IMG/VR virus record: IMGVR_UViG_3300046522_000408
Coordinates: 1-62,722 of that record
Source: a virus
Length of the DNA: 62,722 nucleotides
Direction: 5' to 3' (one strand)
Under the pieces are notes generated by a model that was given only the letters and a program-made list of their open reading frames with translations, did not search any database and was not told the origin of the DNA. The position numbers and the translations under genes are program-made. Numbering within the stretch: the stretch's first letter is position 1; every line of letters begins with the position of its first letter. Of this stretch, positions 7,995 through 15,338 are shown one piece after another.

Positions 7995-8156
7995 ATGGCA
8001 CGGGAGCGCAAGACGTACAAGGAGCTGGGCGAGATCATGCTGGCCGAGGCCGGCGAGGAGGCGTGCCGGGAGGGATACGACACGACCGACCCGGCACTGG
8101 TCGGGCGGCTGGCCCTCGGGTACGGGGACATCAACGAGGACGGCACGACCAACTGA
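7995..8156 (+). CDS. very small hypothetical protein
   Basis: The 53-residue product starts MARERKTYKELGEIMLAEAG and ends GYGDINEDGTTN. AAGGAGCGGG lies 6 bases before the ATG. It fits exactly between two coupled genes without overlap. No motif recognised. Confidence 0.65.
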   Translation: MARERKTYKELGEIMLAEAGEEACREGYDTTDPALVGRLALGYGDINEDGTTN

Positions 8157-8166
8157 AGGAGGAGCA

Positions 8167-8376
8167 ATGGCAGCAACCGAGTTTGACGTGTGGTTCACGG
8201 GCCTGACCGCCGAGGATGCGGTGGCAGGCATGGTGTGGGACAACGAGGATGCCGCCAAGGAGTCGGCCTACGACAACGGGTCGGGGTGGGCGGTGTACCG
8301 AGTGACGGTAAGCGTCGATCCTGCGGCACTGGTTGAGGTGTACCGGGAGGATGAGGACGAGGAGGAGGAGAGGTGA
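8167..8376 (+). CDS. small acidic hypothetical protein
   Basis: The 69-residue product starts MAATEFDVWFTGLTAEDAV and ends in a poly-acidic tail (DEDEEEER). The body reads as a small alpha/beta fold. AAGGAGGAG precedes the ATG. Its stop overlaps the next GTG. The acidic tail suggests either mimicry of nucleic acid or simple solubility; nothing decides this. Confidence 0.7.
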   Translation: MAATEFDVWFTGLTAEDAVAGMVWDNEDAAKESAYDNGSGWAVYRVTVSVDPAALVEVYREDEDEEEER

Positions 8377-8642
8377 GCTGGAATAACGGCGACCGGGCGG
8401 ACCGGGCATGGTGGGCGCTGGCCGCCTACCTGGGCGACGAGTACCGGCGGAAGCAGGAGGTTGACCAGGCGATGCAGGACCCGTCCGATCCCGACAACAA
8501 GGCGGCGCTGGACGAGGTGGTGGGGGATCTGCTGTGCGACCTCCAGCACTGGGCCGACCGGTACCGGCTGGACTGGGACCAGCTGGTGGACAGGGCCCGG
8601 GACGGGCACGACATCGAGGTGGCCGAGGAGAGGCAGCCATGA
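8373..8642 (+). CDS. hypothetical protein
   Basis: The 89-residue product starts MSWNNGDRADRAWWALAAY with a GTG overlapping the previous stop. It is helical with many Trp and Asp residues (LQHWADRYRLDWDQLVDRAR). No family recognised. Confidence 0.7.
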   Translation: MSWNNGDRADRAWWALAAYLGDEYRRKQEVDQAMQDPSDPDNKAALDEVVGDLLCDLQHWADRYRLDWDQLVDRARDGHDIEVAEERQP

Positions 8643-8848
8643 GCGAGGAGCATGACGGGGACACTGCACCCCGGATGGTGGAGCTGTGGTGGCACCAGAC
8701 GGTGCACTACGAGGGCGTGGTGCCGGTGGCCCCGGGCGAGAGCCTGGAGCAGGCGATCGCCAGGCTGACGCCGGCGCAGCTGGCCGCAATGGAGTATCAC
8801 CGGAGTTACCCGGTGGTCGGACACCGAGGACAGGAGGAGAAGCAGTGA
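8639..8848 (+). CDS. hypothetical protein
   Basis: The 69-residue product starts MSEEHDGDTAPRMVELWWH. It has a beta strand pair and one helix (PGESLEQAIARLTPAQLAA). ATGA overlap with the preceding gene and GTGA overlap with the following one make it part of a tightly coupled string. Confidence 0.7.
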   Translation: MSEEHDGDTAPRMVELWWHQTVHYEGVVPVAPGESLEQAIARLTPAQLAAMEYHRSYPVVGHRGQEEKQ

Positions 8849-8988
8849 GCATCGCTACCTGCACCCTCTGCGGGAGCGAGGGGGAGGAGCCATTCGCGGT
8901 CCCGTGGGACGAGATCGGCATCCAGCTGATGAAGGCCCACATGGCAGACAAACATCCGGATCAATGGAAGGAGAAAGACCATGGCTGA
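8845..8988 (+). CDS. mini zinc-finger-like protein
   Basis: The 47-residue product is MSIATCTLCGSEG followed by a helix and HMADKHPDQW. CxxC near the N-terminus and HxxxxH in the helix form a C2H2-type zinc site. The GTG overlaps the previous stop. A single-finger protein of this size could bind nucleic acid or protein; no target is evident. Confidence 0.7.
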   Translation: MSIATCTLCGSEGEEPFAVPWDEIGIQLMKAHMADKHPDQWKEKDHG

Positions 8989-9190
8989 ACTTGAACTGAC
9001 CACGGCGCAGGTGCTGGGCGCGCTGCGCCCGGACCCGATCCCGGCCGCTGAGCTGCTGACCGACAGGCTGGGCATGTCCTGGCCGGAGGACGCACCCGAG
9101 CTGCGCCGGTGCCTGCTGGAGCTGCACGCTTCCGGCAAGGCTGACATCGAGTACGGTCGGGGCTGGTACCTGACCGGGAAGGAGGAGTGA
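8981..9190 (+). CDS. small winged-helix-like protein
   Basis: The 69-residue product starts MAELELTTAQVLGALRPDP. The order helix, helix-turn-helix (AELLTDRLGM...APELRRCLLELHASG), then a beta hairpin (ADIEYGRGWYLTG) matches a minimal winged helix. It overlaps the previous gene by 8 bases. A DNA-binding role is plausible. Confidence 0.65.
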   Translation: MAELELTTAQVLGALRPDPIPAAELLTDRLGMSWPEDAPELRRCLLELHASGKADIEYGRGWYLTGKEE

Positions 9191-9495
9191 TGCAACTGGT
9201 CACGAAGCATGGCAACCCGGCATCCAAGGACCAGGCGGTGAAGCGCACCCGGCGGTTCTTCAAGGACGGGTGGAACTTCACAAGCTACGGCAGTTTCATT
9301 GCGTTCAAGGCTGACGACGGGACCGTGTACCTCGGTCACGAGTGGGACCACAGCAACACCACCCGGTTCTACCGGTGCCAGTTCCTCGGCGAGAACACCG
9401 CTGCCACCCGGAAGAAGATCGAGAGCGGGGAGTACACGTTCCCGTTCAAGAAGGTGTATGACTTTCCGGTGATCGTGAAGAAGGAGGAGACATGA
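9190..9495 (+). CDS. hypothetical protein
   Basis: The 101-residue product starts MQLVTKHGNPASKDQAVKR and is basic with many aromatic residues (RFFKDGWNFTSYGSFIAF). It looks like a beta-rich small domain. The ATG at 9190 has GGAGG five bases upstream; a GTG one codon earlier is possible. Confidence 0.72.
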   Translation: MQLVTKHGNPASKDQAVKRTRRFFKDGWNFTSYGSFIAFKADDGTVYLGHEWDHSNTTRFYRCQFLGENTAATRKKIESGEYTFPFKKVYDFPVIVKKEET

Positions 9496-9773
9496 ACAGC
9501 TAGTGGGGTGAGAAGGACAGCGTGTACGCCCGGGTCTACCCGGACGGGGTGTACCTGGAACCGGACCAGCAGGAACCGACAACGGGCATGGCGCTGGCGA
9601 TCCACTGCGCCCCGGAGGGCGCGATCGTGGAGGGTTTCGCCAGCCGGCTGGAGATCGCCGAATGGTTGGAGGACCTGGCCCGCAAGGTGCGGCTGGGTCT
9701 GATCAATGCCGAGGAGGGCAGCGAATACGAGCTGCCGGATACCGAGAGCGAGGAGAGCGATGAAGAAGTCTAA
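9492..9773 (+). CDS. hypothetical protein with in-frame amber near its natural start
   Basis: The best-placed start is ATG 9492, which overlaps the previous stop (ATGA) and follows AAGGAGG, but codon 4 of that frame is TAG (M-N-S-stop-W-G-E-K). The same frame is then open to 9773. Translation could restart at GTG 9522 (MYARVYPDGVYLEPDQQE, 83 residues), which has GAGAAGGA upstream. The protein ends in an acidic Glu/Ser tail. The TAG may be a simple mutation, a leader peptide, or a suppressible codon. Confidence 0.65.
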
Positions 9774-10173
9774 GGCGCTGCGCATCGTCATTGATGCGGC
9801 CGAGAACTGGGACAACGAGCTGCTGTCCAACATCATCCCGGTCCACGAACAGGACCCGGAGACGAAGGCCGAGGCCAAGGAGTACCGCAAGGATTCCAAC
9901 AAGATCGGGAAGGCGATCGCCCTGCTGACGGCGGAGCCCCAGTTGCTGACCCAACCCGAGATGGTCGGCATCGCCCGGTCCGTGATTGACGAGATGTACG
10001 ACCTGCCCGACAAGGAGTGGGCCCTGGGCTTCATCCAGACGTCGGACCATTGGCGGTGCCTAACCCACCGTGACCGCGGGGTCGCCGATGCCACGGAGAT
10101 CATCTATCTGGTGCACCAGACGGGCAACCGGCTGGGCTGGACCAAGACCGAGACCTGGGAGGAGCCGGAATGA
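9760..10173 (+). CDS. hypothetical protein
   Basis: The 137-residue product starts MKKSKALRIVIDAAENWDN. It is helical and charged, with DHWRCLTHRDRG in the C-terminal third. It overlaps the preceding gene by 14 bases; GAGGAGAG is the ribosome site. No family recognised. Confidence 0.74.
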   Translation: MKKSKALRIVIDAAENWDNELLSNIIPVHEQDPETKAEAKEYRKDSNKIGKAIALLTAEPQLLTQPEMVGIARSVIDEMYDLPDKEWALGFIQTSDHWRCLTHRDRGVADATEIIYLVHQTGNRLGWTKTETWEEPE

Positions 10174-10379
10174 GCAGGGTGCAGATCCATGGCACGATCA
10201 AGATTGACGGGGTGGAGACGCAGTTCGTGTTCCATGCCGACCACGGGTCGTGGGAGCAGTGGGGGGCCGGTGCCAGTAGGGAGGAGCTGGGGGAGAGGGT
10301 GCAGTACCTGGAGGCCATGTCCACCGGGCTGGCCGAGGACAGCGACTATTACAACCAACCGGAGGAGGAGGAGCTGTAA
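10170..10379 (+). CDS. small hypothetical protein
   Basis: The 69-residue product starts MSRVQIHGTIKIDGVETQF, a likely beta hairpin, followed by a helix (SREELGERVQYLEAMS) and an acidic end (PEEEEL). ATGA overlap upstream and a one-base overlap (TAATG) downstream. Confidence 0.7.
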   Translation: MSRVQIHGTIKIDGVETQFVFHADHGSWEQWGAGASREELGERVQYLEAMSTGLAEDSDYYNQPEEEEL

Positions 10380-10573
10380 TGCCGAAGAAAATCTACTGGG
10401 ACATGGTCGATGACGGGGATGACCCGAACCGGGCGTGGGGGGACAACACGGCACGGATCATCGACATGGAGGTGGGCGGGGTGGTCGCCTACTGCCACAA
10501 GGATGCTGCGCCCCGGCTGGTGAAGGCGTTCCGCATCTACCGGCAGGTACGAGACATCTTGGACACGCCGTGA
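10379..10573 (+). CDS. small hypothetical protein
   Basis: The 64-residue product starts MPKKIYWDMVDDGDDPNRA. It has an acidic loop and a basic C-terminal helix (RLVKAFRIYRQVRDIL). GGAGGAGGAG upstream. No function evident. Confidence 0.7.
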   Translation: MPKKIYWDMVDDGDDPNRAWGDNTARIIDMEVGGVVAYCHKDAAPRLVKAFRIYRQVRDILDTP

Positions 10574-10935
10574 GCGGGAGCGAGCATGTGATCTGGACCC
10601 CGCCCGAGGATGACCCGCACTGGGCCAGGATCGTGGGCCGCAAGGATGACATGGTGCACCTGTGGATGCCCGACGGGGGCATGGCGTGGGTGCCCGAGAC
10701 CGAGGTGCAGCCGATCCCGCCGCCGGTGATCGACACCGGCGTTGCCGGCCGGGGGGTGGAGGTCCCGGGCATGGCGTGGGTCAACTACGACGACCTGAAC
10801 GTGACCGTGACCCGGTCCACCGAGGACGGGCAGCTGGTGGTCTACGTCAACGCCCTGGACGAGGACGGCAGGGTGCGGGTGCGGGTGAAGGAGGCGGCAC
10901 GGGACACCGTGCTGTGGGAAGGGGAGGTGCTGTGA
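10570..10935 (+). CDS. hypothetical beta-rich protein
   Basis: The 121-residue product starts MSGSEHVIWTPPEDDPHWAR. Two beta modules are joined by a Pro linker (QPIPPPVIDTG); the second (LNVTVTRSTEDGQLVVYVN) is strongly beta. The GTG overlaps the previous stop. Function unknown. Confidence 0.72.
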   Translation: MSGSEHVIWTPPEDDPHWARIVGRKDDMVHLWMPDGGMAWVPETEVQPIPPPVIDTGVAGRGVEVPGMAWVNYDDLNVTVTRSTEDGQLVVYVNALDEDGRVRVRVKEAARDTVLWEGEVL

Positions 10936-11123
10936 CCGACGAGATCGAGAGCGAACTGGAGCGGTTGGAGGCCAAGCGCGTCCGGTACCTGAACCTGGCC
11001 AAGATGGCCGAGGGTGACCCGCCATCCCCGATCAACGTCGCCATGAAACGGGCGTCGATCAGGCGGGCAATCGAAATCGAGGGACAGATTGACCGGCTGC
11101 GGGCCGGGGGAAAGGAGAAGTGA
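10932..11123 (+). CDS. short coiled-coil protein
   Basis: The 63-residue product starts MTDEIESELERLEAKRVRY and has heptad-like Leu/Ile spacing at both ends (IRRAIEIEGQIDRLRAGG), predicting a helical hairpin or dimer. GTGA and TGATG overlaps couple it to both neighbours. Confidence 0.7.
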   Translation: MTDEIESELERLEAKRVRYLNLAKMAEGDPPSPINVAMKRASIRRAIEIEGQIDRLRAGGKEK

Positions 11124-11554
11124 TGGACCAGGAACTGGCGGCGGTGCTGGACGCCGCCGTGAACACCGTCCCCGAGGCCGACTGGAGGGACGAGCTGTGG
11201 GTGGGAACCACCGGGTTCACCCCCACCACGGGCACCATGCGGGTGCGTGGCGGCGGGCTGGGCTCGGGCGCCTGGGTCGCCAGGATCACCGGCACCCATG
11301 AGAAGTACGGGGTGGAGCGTGAGTTCATGGACGCCAAGCGCCACCTGTCCGGCAGTGGCCGGTCCGGGGACATCGACTGGGAGCTGGACGGGGACGGCAT
11401 CTACGAGTTCCGTGACGTGTGCACCGACAGCCGGCGCACCGAGAGCGGGTTCTTTCTGGTGTCCGAGGGGCGGGTGGCCAGGTTGGATGTGACCCGCAAG
11501 AAGGTGGCCGCATGGTTCACCGCAGAACCACTAACCGAGAGCGAGAAGGAGTAG
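11123..11554 (+). CDS. hypothetical protein
   Basis: The 143-residue product starts MDQELAAVLDAAVNTVPEAD. The centre is Gly-rich beta (MRVRGGGLGSGAWVARITG), followed by an acidic strand-turn segment (GDIDWELDGDGIYEF). AAAGGAG precedes the ATG. No family recognised. Confidence 0.72.
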   Translation: MDQELAAVLDAAVNTVPEADWRDELWVGTTGFTPTTGTMRVRGGGLGSGAWVARITGTHEKYGVEREFMDAKRHLSGSGRSGDIDWELDGDGIYEFRDVCTDSRRTESGFFLVSEGRVARLDVTRKKVAAWFTAEPLTESEKE

Positions 11555-11558
11555 GAAC

Positions 11559-12197
11559 ATGGCAACCAGGATTAATGTTGAACTGACCCTGATTGACGAG
11601 GAGGGGGGGGCCAGCGCGATCGGCGGCAAGTGCCTGAAGATCATCGCCCGGCAGGTCAAGGACGGCAACACGCACGGCCACGGGGAGATCTTCCACCCGG
11701 AGTATGGTGTGCCCGAGGCCCGCTGGATCTACACCGTGCGGCCCATGCTGGAGGAGGGCCAGTACACCGACGGGGCAGGCAACACCGTGGATGTTGACGA
11801 GGACGGCATGGTGTCCGGCGTGACCAATGCTGCCGGCCAGGTGACGCTGACCGAGATCACCCTGGAGGACGCCCCGATCGAGGCGATCGAATGGTTCCGT
11901 GACCATGGCGGCATCCGGACCGGAACCCCGATCCACCAGCAGCCGGTGCTCCTGGAGTTCGAGCACGAGGGCAAGGACTACGTGATCCGTGGGGAGCAGC
12001 ACGGCCCCACCCGGGCCCTCTTTGAGGGCAACACGTTCCTCCAATGGGTCAACCACCCGGGAGACCCTGACGACCCGGACCTGGCGATCGCCGTCGCCAA
12101 GAGCGTGCTGGACCGCATCGCCGACAACAAGGAGCGGATCGCCGCCGCCAAGAAGGCGCAGGAGGAGGCCAAGCGCAAGGCGGAAGGCGATAGCTGA
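11559..12197 (+). CDS. hypothetical protein
   Basis: The 212-residue product starts MATRINVELTLIDEEGGAS and ends in a Lys/Ala/Glu helix (KERIAAAKKAQEEAKRKAEG). The body is a beta-rich acidic domain. AAGGAGTAGGAAC gives the ribosome site. Function unknown. Confidence 0.72.
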   Translation: MATRINVELTLIDEEGGASAIGGKCLKIIARQVKDGNTHGHGEIFHPEYGVPEARWIYTVRPMLEEGQYTDGAGNTVDVDEDGMVSGVTNAAGQVTLTEITLEDAPIEAIEWFRDHGGIRTGTPIHQQPVLLEFEHEGKDYVIRGEQHGPTRALFEGNTFLQWVNHPGDPDDPDLAIAVAKSVLDRIADNKERIAAAKKAQEEAKRKAEGDS

Positions 12198-12237
12198 TCT
12201 ATGGCAATCGTGTGGCCCGCAGGTGGACCATTGGCGT

Positions 12238-12510
12238 ATGACGGTACACAAGTATGCGGTGGGGATCGGCGGGTGCACGCAGGAGCAGGCCGACGGGCTC
12301 ATGGCCCGCAAGTTCGGCGGCTCCGAGGGTGACGGATTCGAGTACGTGGCCGTGTGGCAGGTCGTGGACCGGCCACCCGACCAGTACCCGATCAGCTATG
12401 ACGGGTGGCAGGCCGCCGTCACCGACGGCAACACCATGCAGGGATTCAGCGACTGGGTGGCGTACAAGGGCCGGCTGGCCCGGGAACTAAAACAAAGGGG
12501 AGGGCGGTGA
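12238..12510 (+). CDS. hypothetical protein
   Basis: The 90-residue product starts MTVHKYAVGIGGCTQEQAD. It is a mixed alpha/beta domain with a basic tail (RLARELKQRGGR). The start is uncertain: no good ribosome site is visible, and GTG 12223 lies in the same frame. Confidence 0.6.
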   Translation: MTVHKYAVGIGGCTQEQADGLMARKFGGSEGDGFEYVAVWQVVDRPPDQYPISYDGWQAAVTDGNTMQGFSDWVAYKGRLARELKQRGGR

Positions 12511-12514
12511 GGTA

Positions 12515-12637
12515 ATGGCAACACTGGAGGAAATTGCCCGATGGTTGGGCACCAGCGTGGAGCTGGTGCCGGACAAGCAGGCAGCGGCAGAGGAGCGGGA
12601 GGAGGATGATGGCACACGTGGAGCCCGGGCAGGGTGA
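12515..12637 (+). CDS. 40-residue hypothetical protein
   Basis: The product begins MATLEEIARWLGTSVELVPD, which reads like a single helix-turn-helix, then an acidic stretch (EEREEDDG) and a basic end. It follows AAGGGGAGGG and overlaps the next gene by 29 bases. The coding claim rests on start, ribosome site and spacing only. Confidence 0.5.
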   Translation: MATLEEIARWLGTSVELVPDKQAAAEEREEDDGTRGARAG

Positions 12638-13085
12638 ACTGTTCGGCCCGGAGCAGGCGGCCGGCCGGTACGTGGACTGCGTGTACGTGCTGCACTACGA
12701 CCCGCGGACCGACCGGGAGGAGGGCGAGTATAACGTGACGGTCTACGCTGCCATGCCGGACGCCGAACGGCCTCCGTCGATGGTGCGCATGGACACGGAC
12801 ACCATCCTGGCCATGGACTGGCTGCCCCTGGACCGGGGGCAGTATCCGGACGAGGTGTTCATCCCCGTGGGACTGCGGGGCATGCCGCCGGAGAACTTCG
12901 AGGGCCGGTTCGGGCAGCGCATTGCGCTGGCCGCCCTCCGGGCCCTGTCCACCGCCGTGCAGGCGGAGATCAGCGGCTACCGGGTGGACAACGAGCTGAA
13001 CGTGGCCCGCTGGCGGGCCCCCAACCCGGGGGCCGTGGCGTTCCTGGAGCGGGTGCACGACGCAGCCGCCCGGCTTCAAGGGTAG
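12609..13085 (+). CDS. hypothetical protein with N-terminal QxxLF peptide
   Basis: The 158-residue product starts MAHVEPGQGELFGPEQAAG. QGELF near the N-terminus matches the QxxLF form of the bacterial clamp-binding peptide, in a flexible region. The rest is a mixed alpha/beta domain (VYVLHYDPRTDREEGEYNV; IALAALRALSTAVQAE). GGAGGAGG precedes tandem ATGs at 12606 and 12609; the second has better spacing. A terminator follows at 13094. Confidence 0.72.
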   Translation: MAHVEPGQGELFGPEQAAGRYVDCVYVLHYDPRTDREEGEYNVTVYAAMPDAERPPSMVRMDTDTILAMDWLPLDRGQYPDEVFIPVGLRGMPPENFEGRFGQRIALAALRALSTAVQAEISGYRVDNELNVARWRAPNPGAVAFLERVHDAAARLQG

Positions 13086-13093
13086 GGATAGGG

Positions 13094-13121
13094 AAAATGT
13101 CACCAATCGGTGACATTTTTC
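13094..13121 (+). terminator. intrinsic terminator, A/T-tract flanked
   Basis: AAAATGTCACC and GGTGACATTTT are perfect 11-bp arms with an AATC loop, followed by further T. The symmetric A-run would also terminate leftward transcription. It ends the first part of the early block. Confidence 0.8.
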
Positions 13122-13149
13122 TTGCCCCGCATGTAAAACGTAGTAAGAT
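13122..13149 (+). promoter_or_regulatory. promoter for 13172-14729
   Basis: TTGCCC (13122-13127) and TAAGAT (13144-13149) are separated by 16 bases, directly downstream of the terminator. The surrounding A/T-rich sequence is unusual for this region. It would restart transcription for the nuclease and clamp-partner genes. Confidence 0.55.
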
Positions 13150-13171
13150 CAAAACGACAAGGGAGTATACC

Positions 13172-13408
13172 ATGGGCTGGATGAAGTCGATCTACACCGA
13201 CGAGCAGCTGCTGGACGAGGAGCTGGCCGTCGAGCCTCCGGGCTTCGGCGTGCAGATAGTGCGGGATCACGGCTGGCTGTGCCCGACCGAGATCCTGGCG
13301 GTGCAGCAGGCCATCGAGGCTGGCGACCAGCACCGTGCGCTGGGCATCCTGCGGGATGCGCAGAAGCGCGAGGACCCTGACGCCACCACCAAGTTCGCCC
13401 CGCTCTAA
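13172..13408 (+). CDS. hypothetical protein
   Basis: The 78-residue product starts MGWMKSIYTDEQLLDEELA and is helical (TEILAVQQAIEAGDQHRAL), a pattern like a short TPR-type helical pair. AAGGGAG precedes the ATG. It is the first gene after the terminator-promoter unit. Confidence 0.72.
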   Translation: MGWMKSIYTDEQLLDEELAVEPPGFGVQIVRDHGWLCPTEILAVQQAIEAGDQHRALGILRDAQKREDPDATTKFAPL

Positions 13409-13493
13409 TCTAGACCGGATGCGGAGCGGATCGACCGGACCTCCACCCGGCCGATCCGCCCGCGTCCCTTTACCGAAATCGAAAGGCTCGGGG

Positions 13494-14018
13494 TTGCCGG
13501 TTACCGCCAAAGAGATCGAACAGGCCGTGCTTTTCAAGTACCTGGTCCAGCAGCAGGGATGGGCCGTGCTGCGTGAGGTGTCGATCGACACCGACGAACC
13601 TACCCGTCGACGTCGACCGCATCTCAGGCGCATCGACATCCTTCTGATGCGCATCGGCCGCAACTCCACCCCCCGCCACGAGAGGATCGCCCTGGAGATT
13701 AAGGTCAGCCGGGCGGATTTCCGCCGGGACACCCCGGAGAAACGGGAGCCCTGGTTCCGGGTGGCGGACCGGTTCGCCTACGTCTGCCCCGTGGGCATGA
13801 TCGCCAAGGCCGAGGTGCCCGAGGGGTGCGGGCTGCTGGAGTTCGACCCGAACACAATCGGCTTCAGCCAGCTGCGGTGGGCGCTGCCGGCGCCCCGCAA
13901 CCCGAACCCCGCCGCCTTCGAGCCGCAGTTCACCGCCTACCTGGCCGGCCGGGCCTCCCGGGCCGAGGCCGAGGTCAGGGAACTGATGAAATCAAGAAAT
14001 CATGAAAACCTGAATTGA
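13494..14018 (+). CDS. MmcB-like PD-(D/E)XK nuclease
   Basis: The 174-residue product starts MPVTAKEIEQAVLFKYLVQQ. It shows the restriction-fold signature: an N-terminal Glu helix, RRIDILLM (catalytic Asp), then ALEIKVSRADFR (E-x-K), and VADRFAYVCP. The E-x-K followed by SRxDF is typical of MmcB-like DNA repair nucleases. The TTG at 13494 has GAAAGG at correct distance; ATG 13419 would add a low-complexity Gly/Pro stretch. It probably processes DNA during replication or repair. Confidence 0.75.
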   Translation: MPVTAKEIEQAVLFKYLVQQQGWAVLREVSIDTDEPTRRRRPHLRRIDILLMRIGRNSTPRHERIALEIKVSRADFRRDTPEKREPWFRVADRFAYVCPVGMIAKAEVPEGCGLLEFDPNTIGFSQLRWALPAPRNPNPAAFEPQFTAYLAGRASRAEAEVRELMKSRNHENLN

Positions 14019-14030
14019 TGAAAGGATGAA
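13985..14030. promoter_or_regulatory. A/T-rich TGAAATCA motif cluster, site A
   Basis: ATGAAATCAAGAAATCATGAAA (starting near 13986) followed by TGAATTGATGAAAGG. The same words recur at 20343-20430 beside parA and at 24912-24960, and nowhere else that I noticed. It spans the end of the nuclease gene and the ribosome site of the next gene. Confidence 0.5.
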
Positions 14031-14729
14031 ATGGGGGAAGTAGGATTTCTGGTGAACCCCAAACACCTGAGTGCCGTGCTGGGCAACGCCGTGACCATCA
14101 TGCGGGAGCGGATCGCCAAGGATGCGCCCACCCATGCCCTGATCCGGTACGAGTACGACCAGGAGACCGGCAAGGGCCAGGTGTGCGCCGTGGGCGTGGG
14201 CCGGTGGGCCGCCGGCCTGGACTGGTGCGAGGTGGAGGGCGGACCGGACACCTACGCCGAGGTGATGGTGCTGGCCTCCAACCCGGTCAAGACCGACATC
14301 GTGGATGACCTGGCGAAGCTGGCGACCGCCGTCCGTGGCACCAGCACCGCCCAAAGCGCTCTGGTGCGGGTGACGATGGTGGATGGGTACCTGCTGGGGG
14401 TGACGTTCGGCGACGAGTTCCTGGGCGAGCTGGCCCACACCTCCGTGGCCCGTGCCCCGTTCAACCGGGCCGAGAACATGATCGACCTGCTGGAAGAGTC
14501 GCCCGTCAAGCACACCCCCACCCTGTTCCACCAGGACGTCATCGGCCGGCTGGCGCACATCAAGGCGGCCGGCAGGAGCCAGGACTGGGGCATGATCGAC
14601 ATGGCGCAGCACCCGGATCTCCCGATCGCCGGGATCAAGATCGGGCCGACGTTCCGTGCCCTGCTCGGGGCCGTGGACCGTGCTCAGTACGCCGCCACCG
14701 GTCCGGAGCAGCAATCCGTGCTGTTCTAG
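14031..14729 (+). CDS. possible clamp-fold protein ending in a clamp-binding peptide
   Basis: The 232-residue product starts MGEVGFLVNPKHLSAVLGN. The first part (PKHLSAVLGNAVTIMRER, then VCAVGVGRWAAGLDW) and the part near residue 165 (TLFHQDVIGRLAHIKAAG) resemble the opening helix-strand pattern of beta-clamp domains, so a two-domain clamp relative is possible. The last five residues, QSVLF, match the QxxLF clamp-binding consensus and are exposed at the C-terminus. This suggests interaction with the phage (3796-5013) or host clamp. No firm family assignment. Confidence 0.65.
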   Translation: MGEVGFLVNPKHLSAVLGNAVTIMRERIAKDAPTHALIRYEYDQETGKGQVCAVGVGRWAAGLDWCEVEGGPDTYAEVMVLASNPVKTDIVDDLAKLATAVRGTSTAQSALVRVTMVDGYLLGVTFGDEFLGELAHTSVARAPFNRAENMIDLLEESPVKHTPTLFHQDVIGRLAHIKAAGRSQDWGMIDMAQHPDLPIAGIKIGPTFRALLGAVDRAQYAATGPEQQSVLF

Positions 14730-14950
14730 CCCCCGTCGACCTGGCGGAGCATCGCCACGATGCCCGGCGTCAGGTTCCACCCCTCCGCCTTGGCCGGGTC
14801 GTACGGCTCGGCCCGGTAGATGTCCGTCTGGAGGTACCGGTTGCAGATGTCGGCGACCTCCCGGGCGTCCGCCTCGTCCGTGACCTTCTGCACGGACTCA
14901 ACACCATCCGGCCAAACGATCTTCACCACCCAGCGAGGGCCGTCCGTCAT
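14726..14950 (-). CDS. small hypothetical protein, last of leftward operon
   Basis: The 74-residue product starts MTDGPRWVVKIVWPDGVES. A beta hairpin is followed by a helix (DEADAREVADICNRYLQ). Its TAG is formed from the same CTAG that ends the convergent gene 14031-14729, so the two stop codons overlap. ATGA overlap with the gene upstream. Confidence 0.75.
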   Translation of the reverse strand: MTDGPRWVVKIVWPDGVESVQKVTDEADAREVADICNRYLQTDIYRAEPYDPAKAEGWNLTPGIVAMLRQVDGG

Positions 14951-15096
14951 TTGCTGGAGCACTTCCGGGCGTCGGCCGCCACGTCGAACCAATACCCGGC
15001 CAGGTCGTCGTCCCCGTCGATCTTGTAGGCCATCGCCACGTCCAGCGCATCCTTGATGATGCGCTCCAGCAGCTCGTTCCGCTGCACTGCCTTCAC
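14947..15096 (-). CDS. 49-residue hypothetical protein
   Basis: The product starts MKAVQRNELLERIIKDALD with a GTG overlapping the upstream stop. It is two short helices with an acidic turn (YKIDGDDDLAGYW) and a CSSK end. No function evident. Confidence 0.7.
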   Translation of the reverse strand: MKAVQRNELLERIIKDALDVAMAYKIDGDDDLAGYWFDVAADARKCSSK

Positions 15097-15338
15097 GCCG
15101 GCAGCTCGTCCATGAGGTCGGCGATACGGCGCAGAATCTTGGCGCTCACGTCGAAACCCTTGAACTTCTTCGCCCGGAACCCCCATCCCCCAGGGTTGGG
15201 GGACACCCAGCCAATTGTCTGGTGGCGCAGCTCCGCCGGCGCCTCCGGGTTGTCCAGGACCACGGCCTGGGTTTCGCAGTCATCGCACAGCTCCAGGCTG
15301 ACCGTGGTCACGATCTCGATCTCGATCGGTTCGCTCAT
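15093..15338 (-). CDS. small protein with CxxC
   Basis: The 81-residue product starts MSEPIEIEIVTTVSLELCD. CDDCETQAVVLDN gives one CxxC; there is no second pair, so zinc would need a dimer or other ligands. The C-terminal half is basic then helical (SAKILRRIADLMDELPA). ATG overlaps the upstream stop. Confidence 0.72.
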   Translation of the reverse strand: MSEPIEIEIVTTVSLELCDDCETQAVVLDNPEAPAELRHQTIGWVSPNPGGWGFRAKKFKGFDVSAKILRRIADLMDELPA

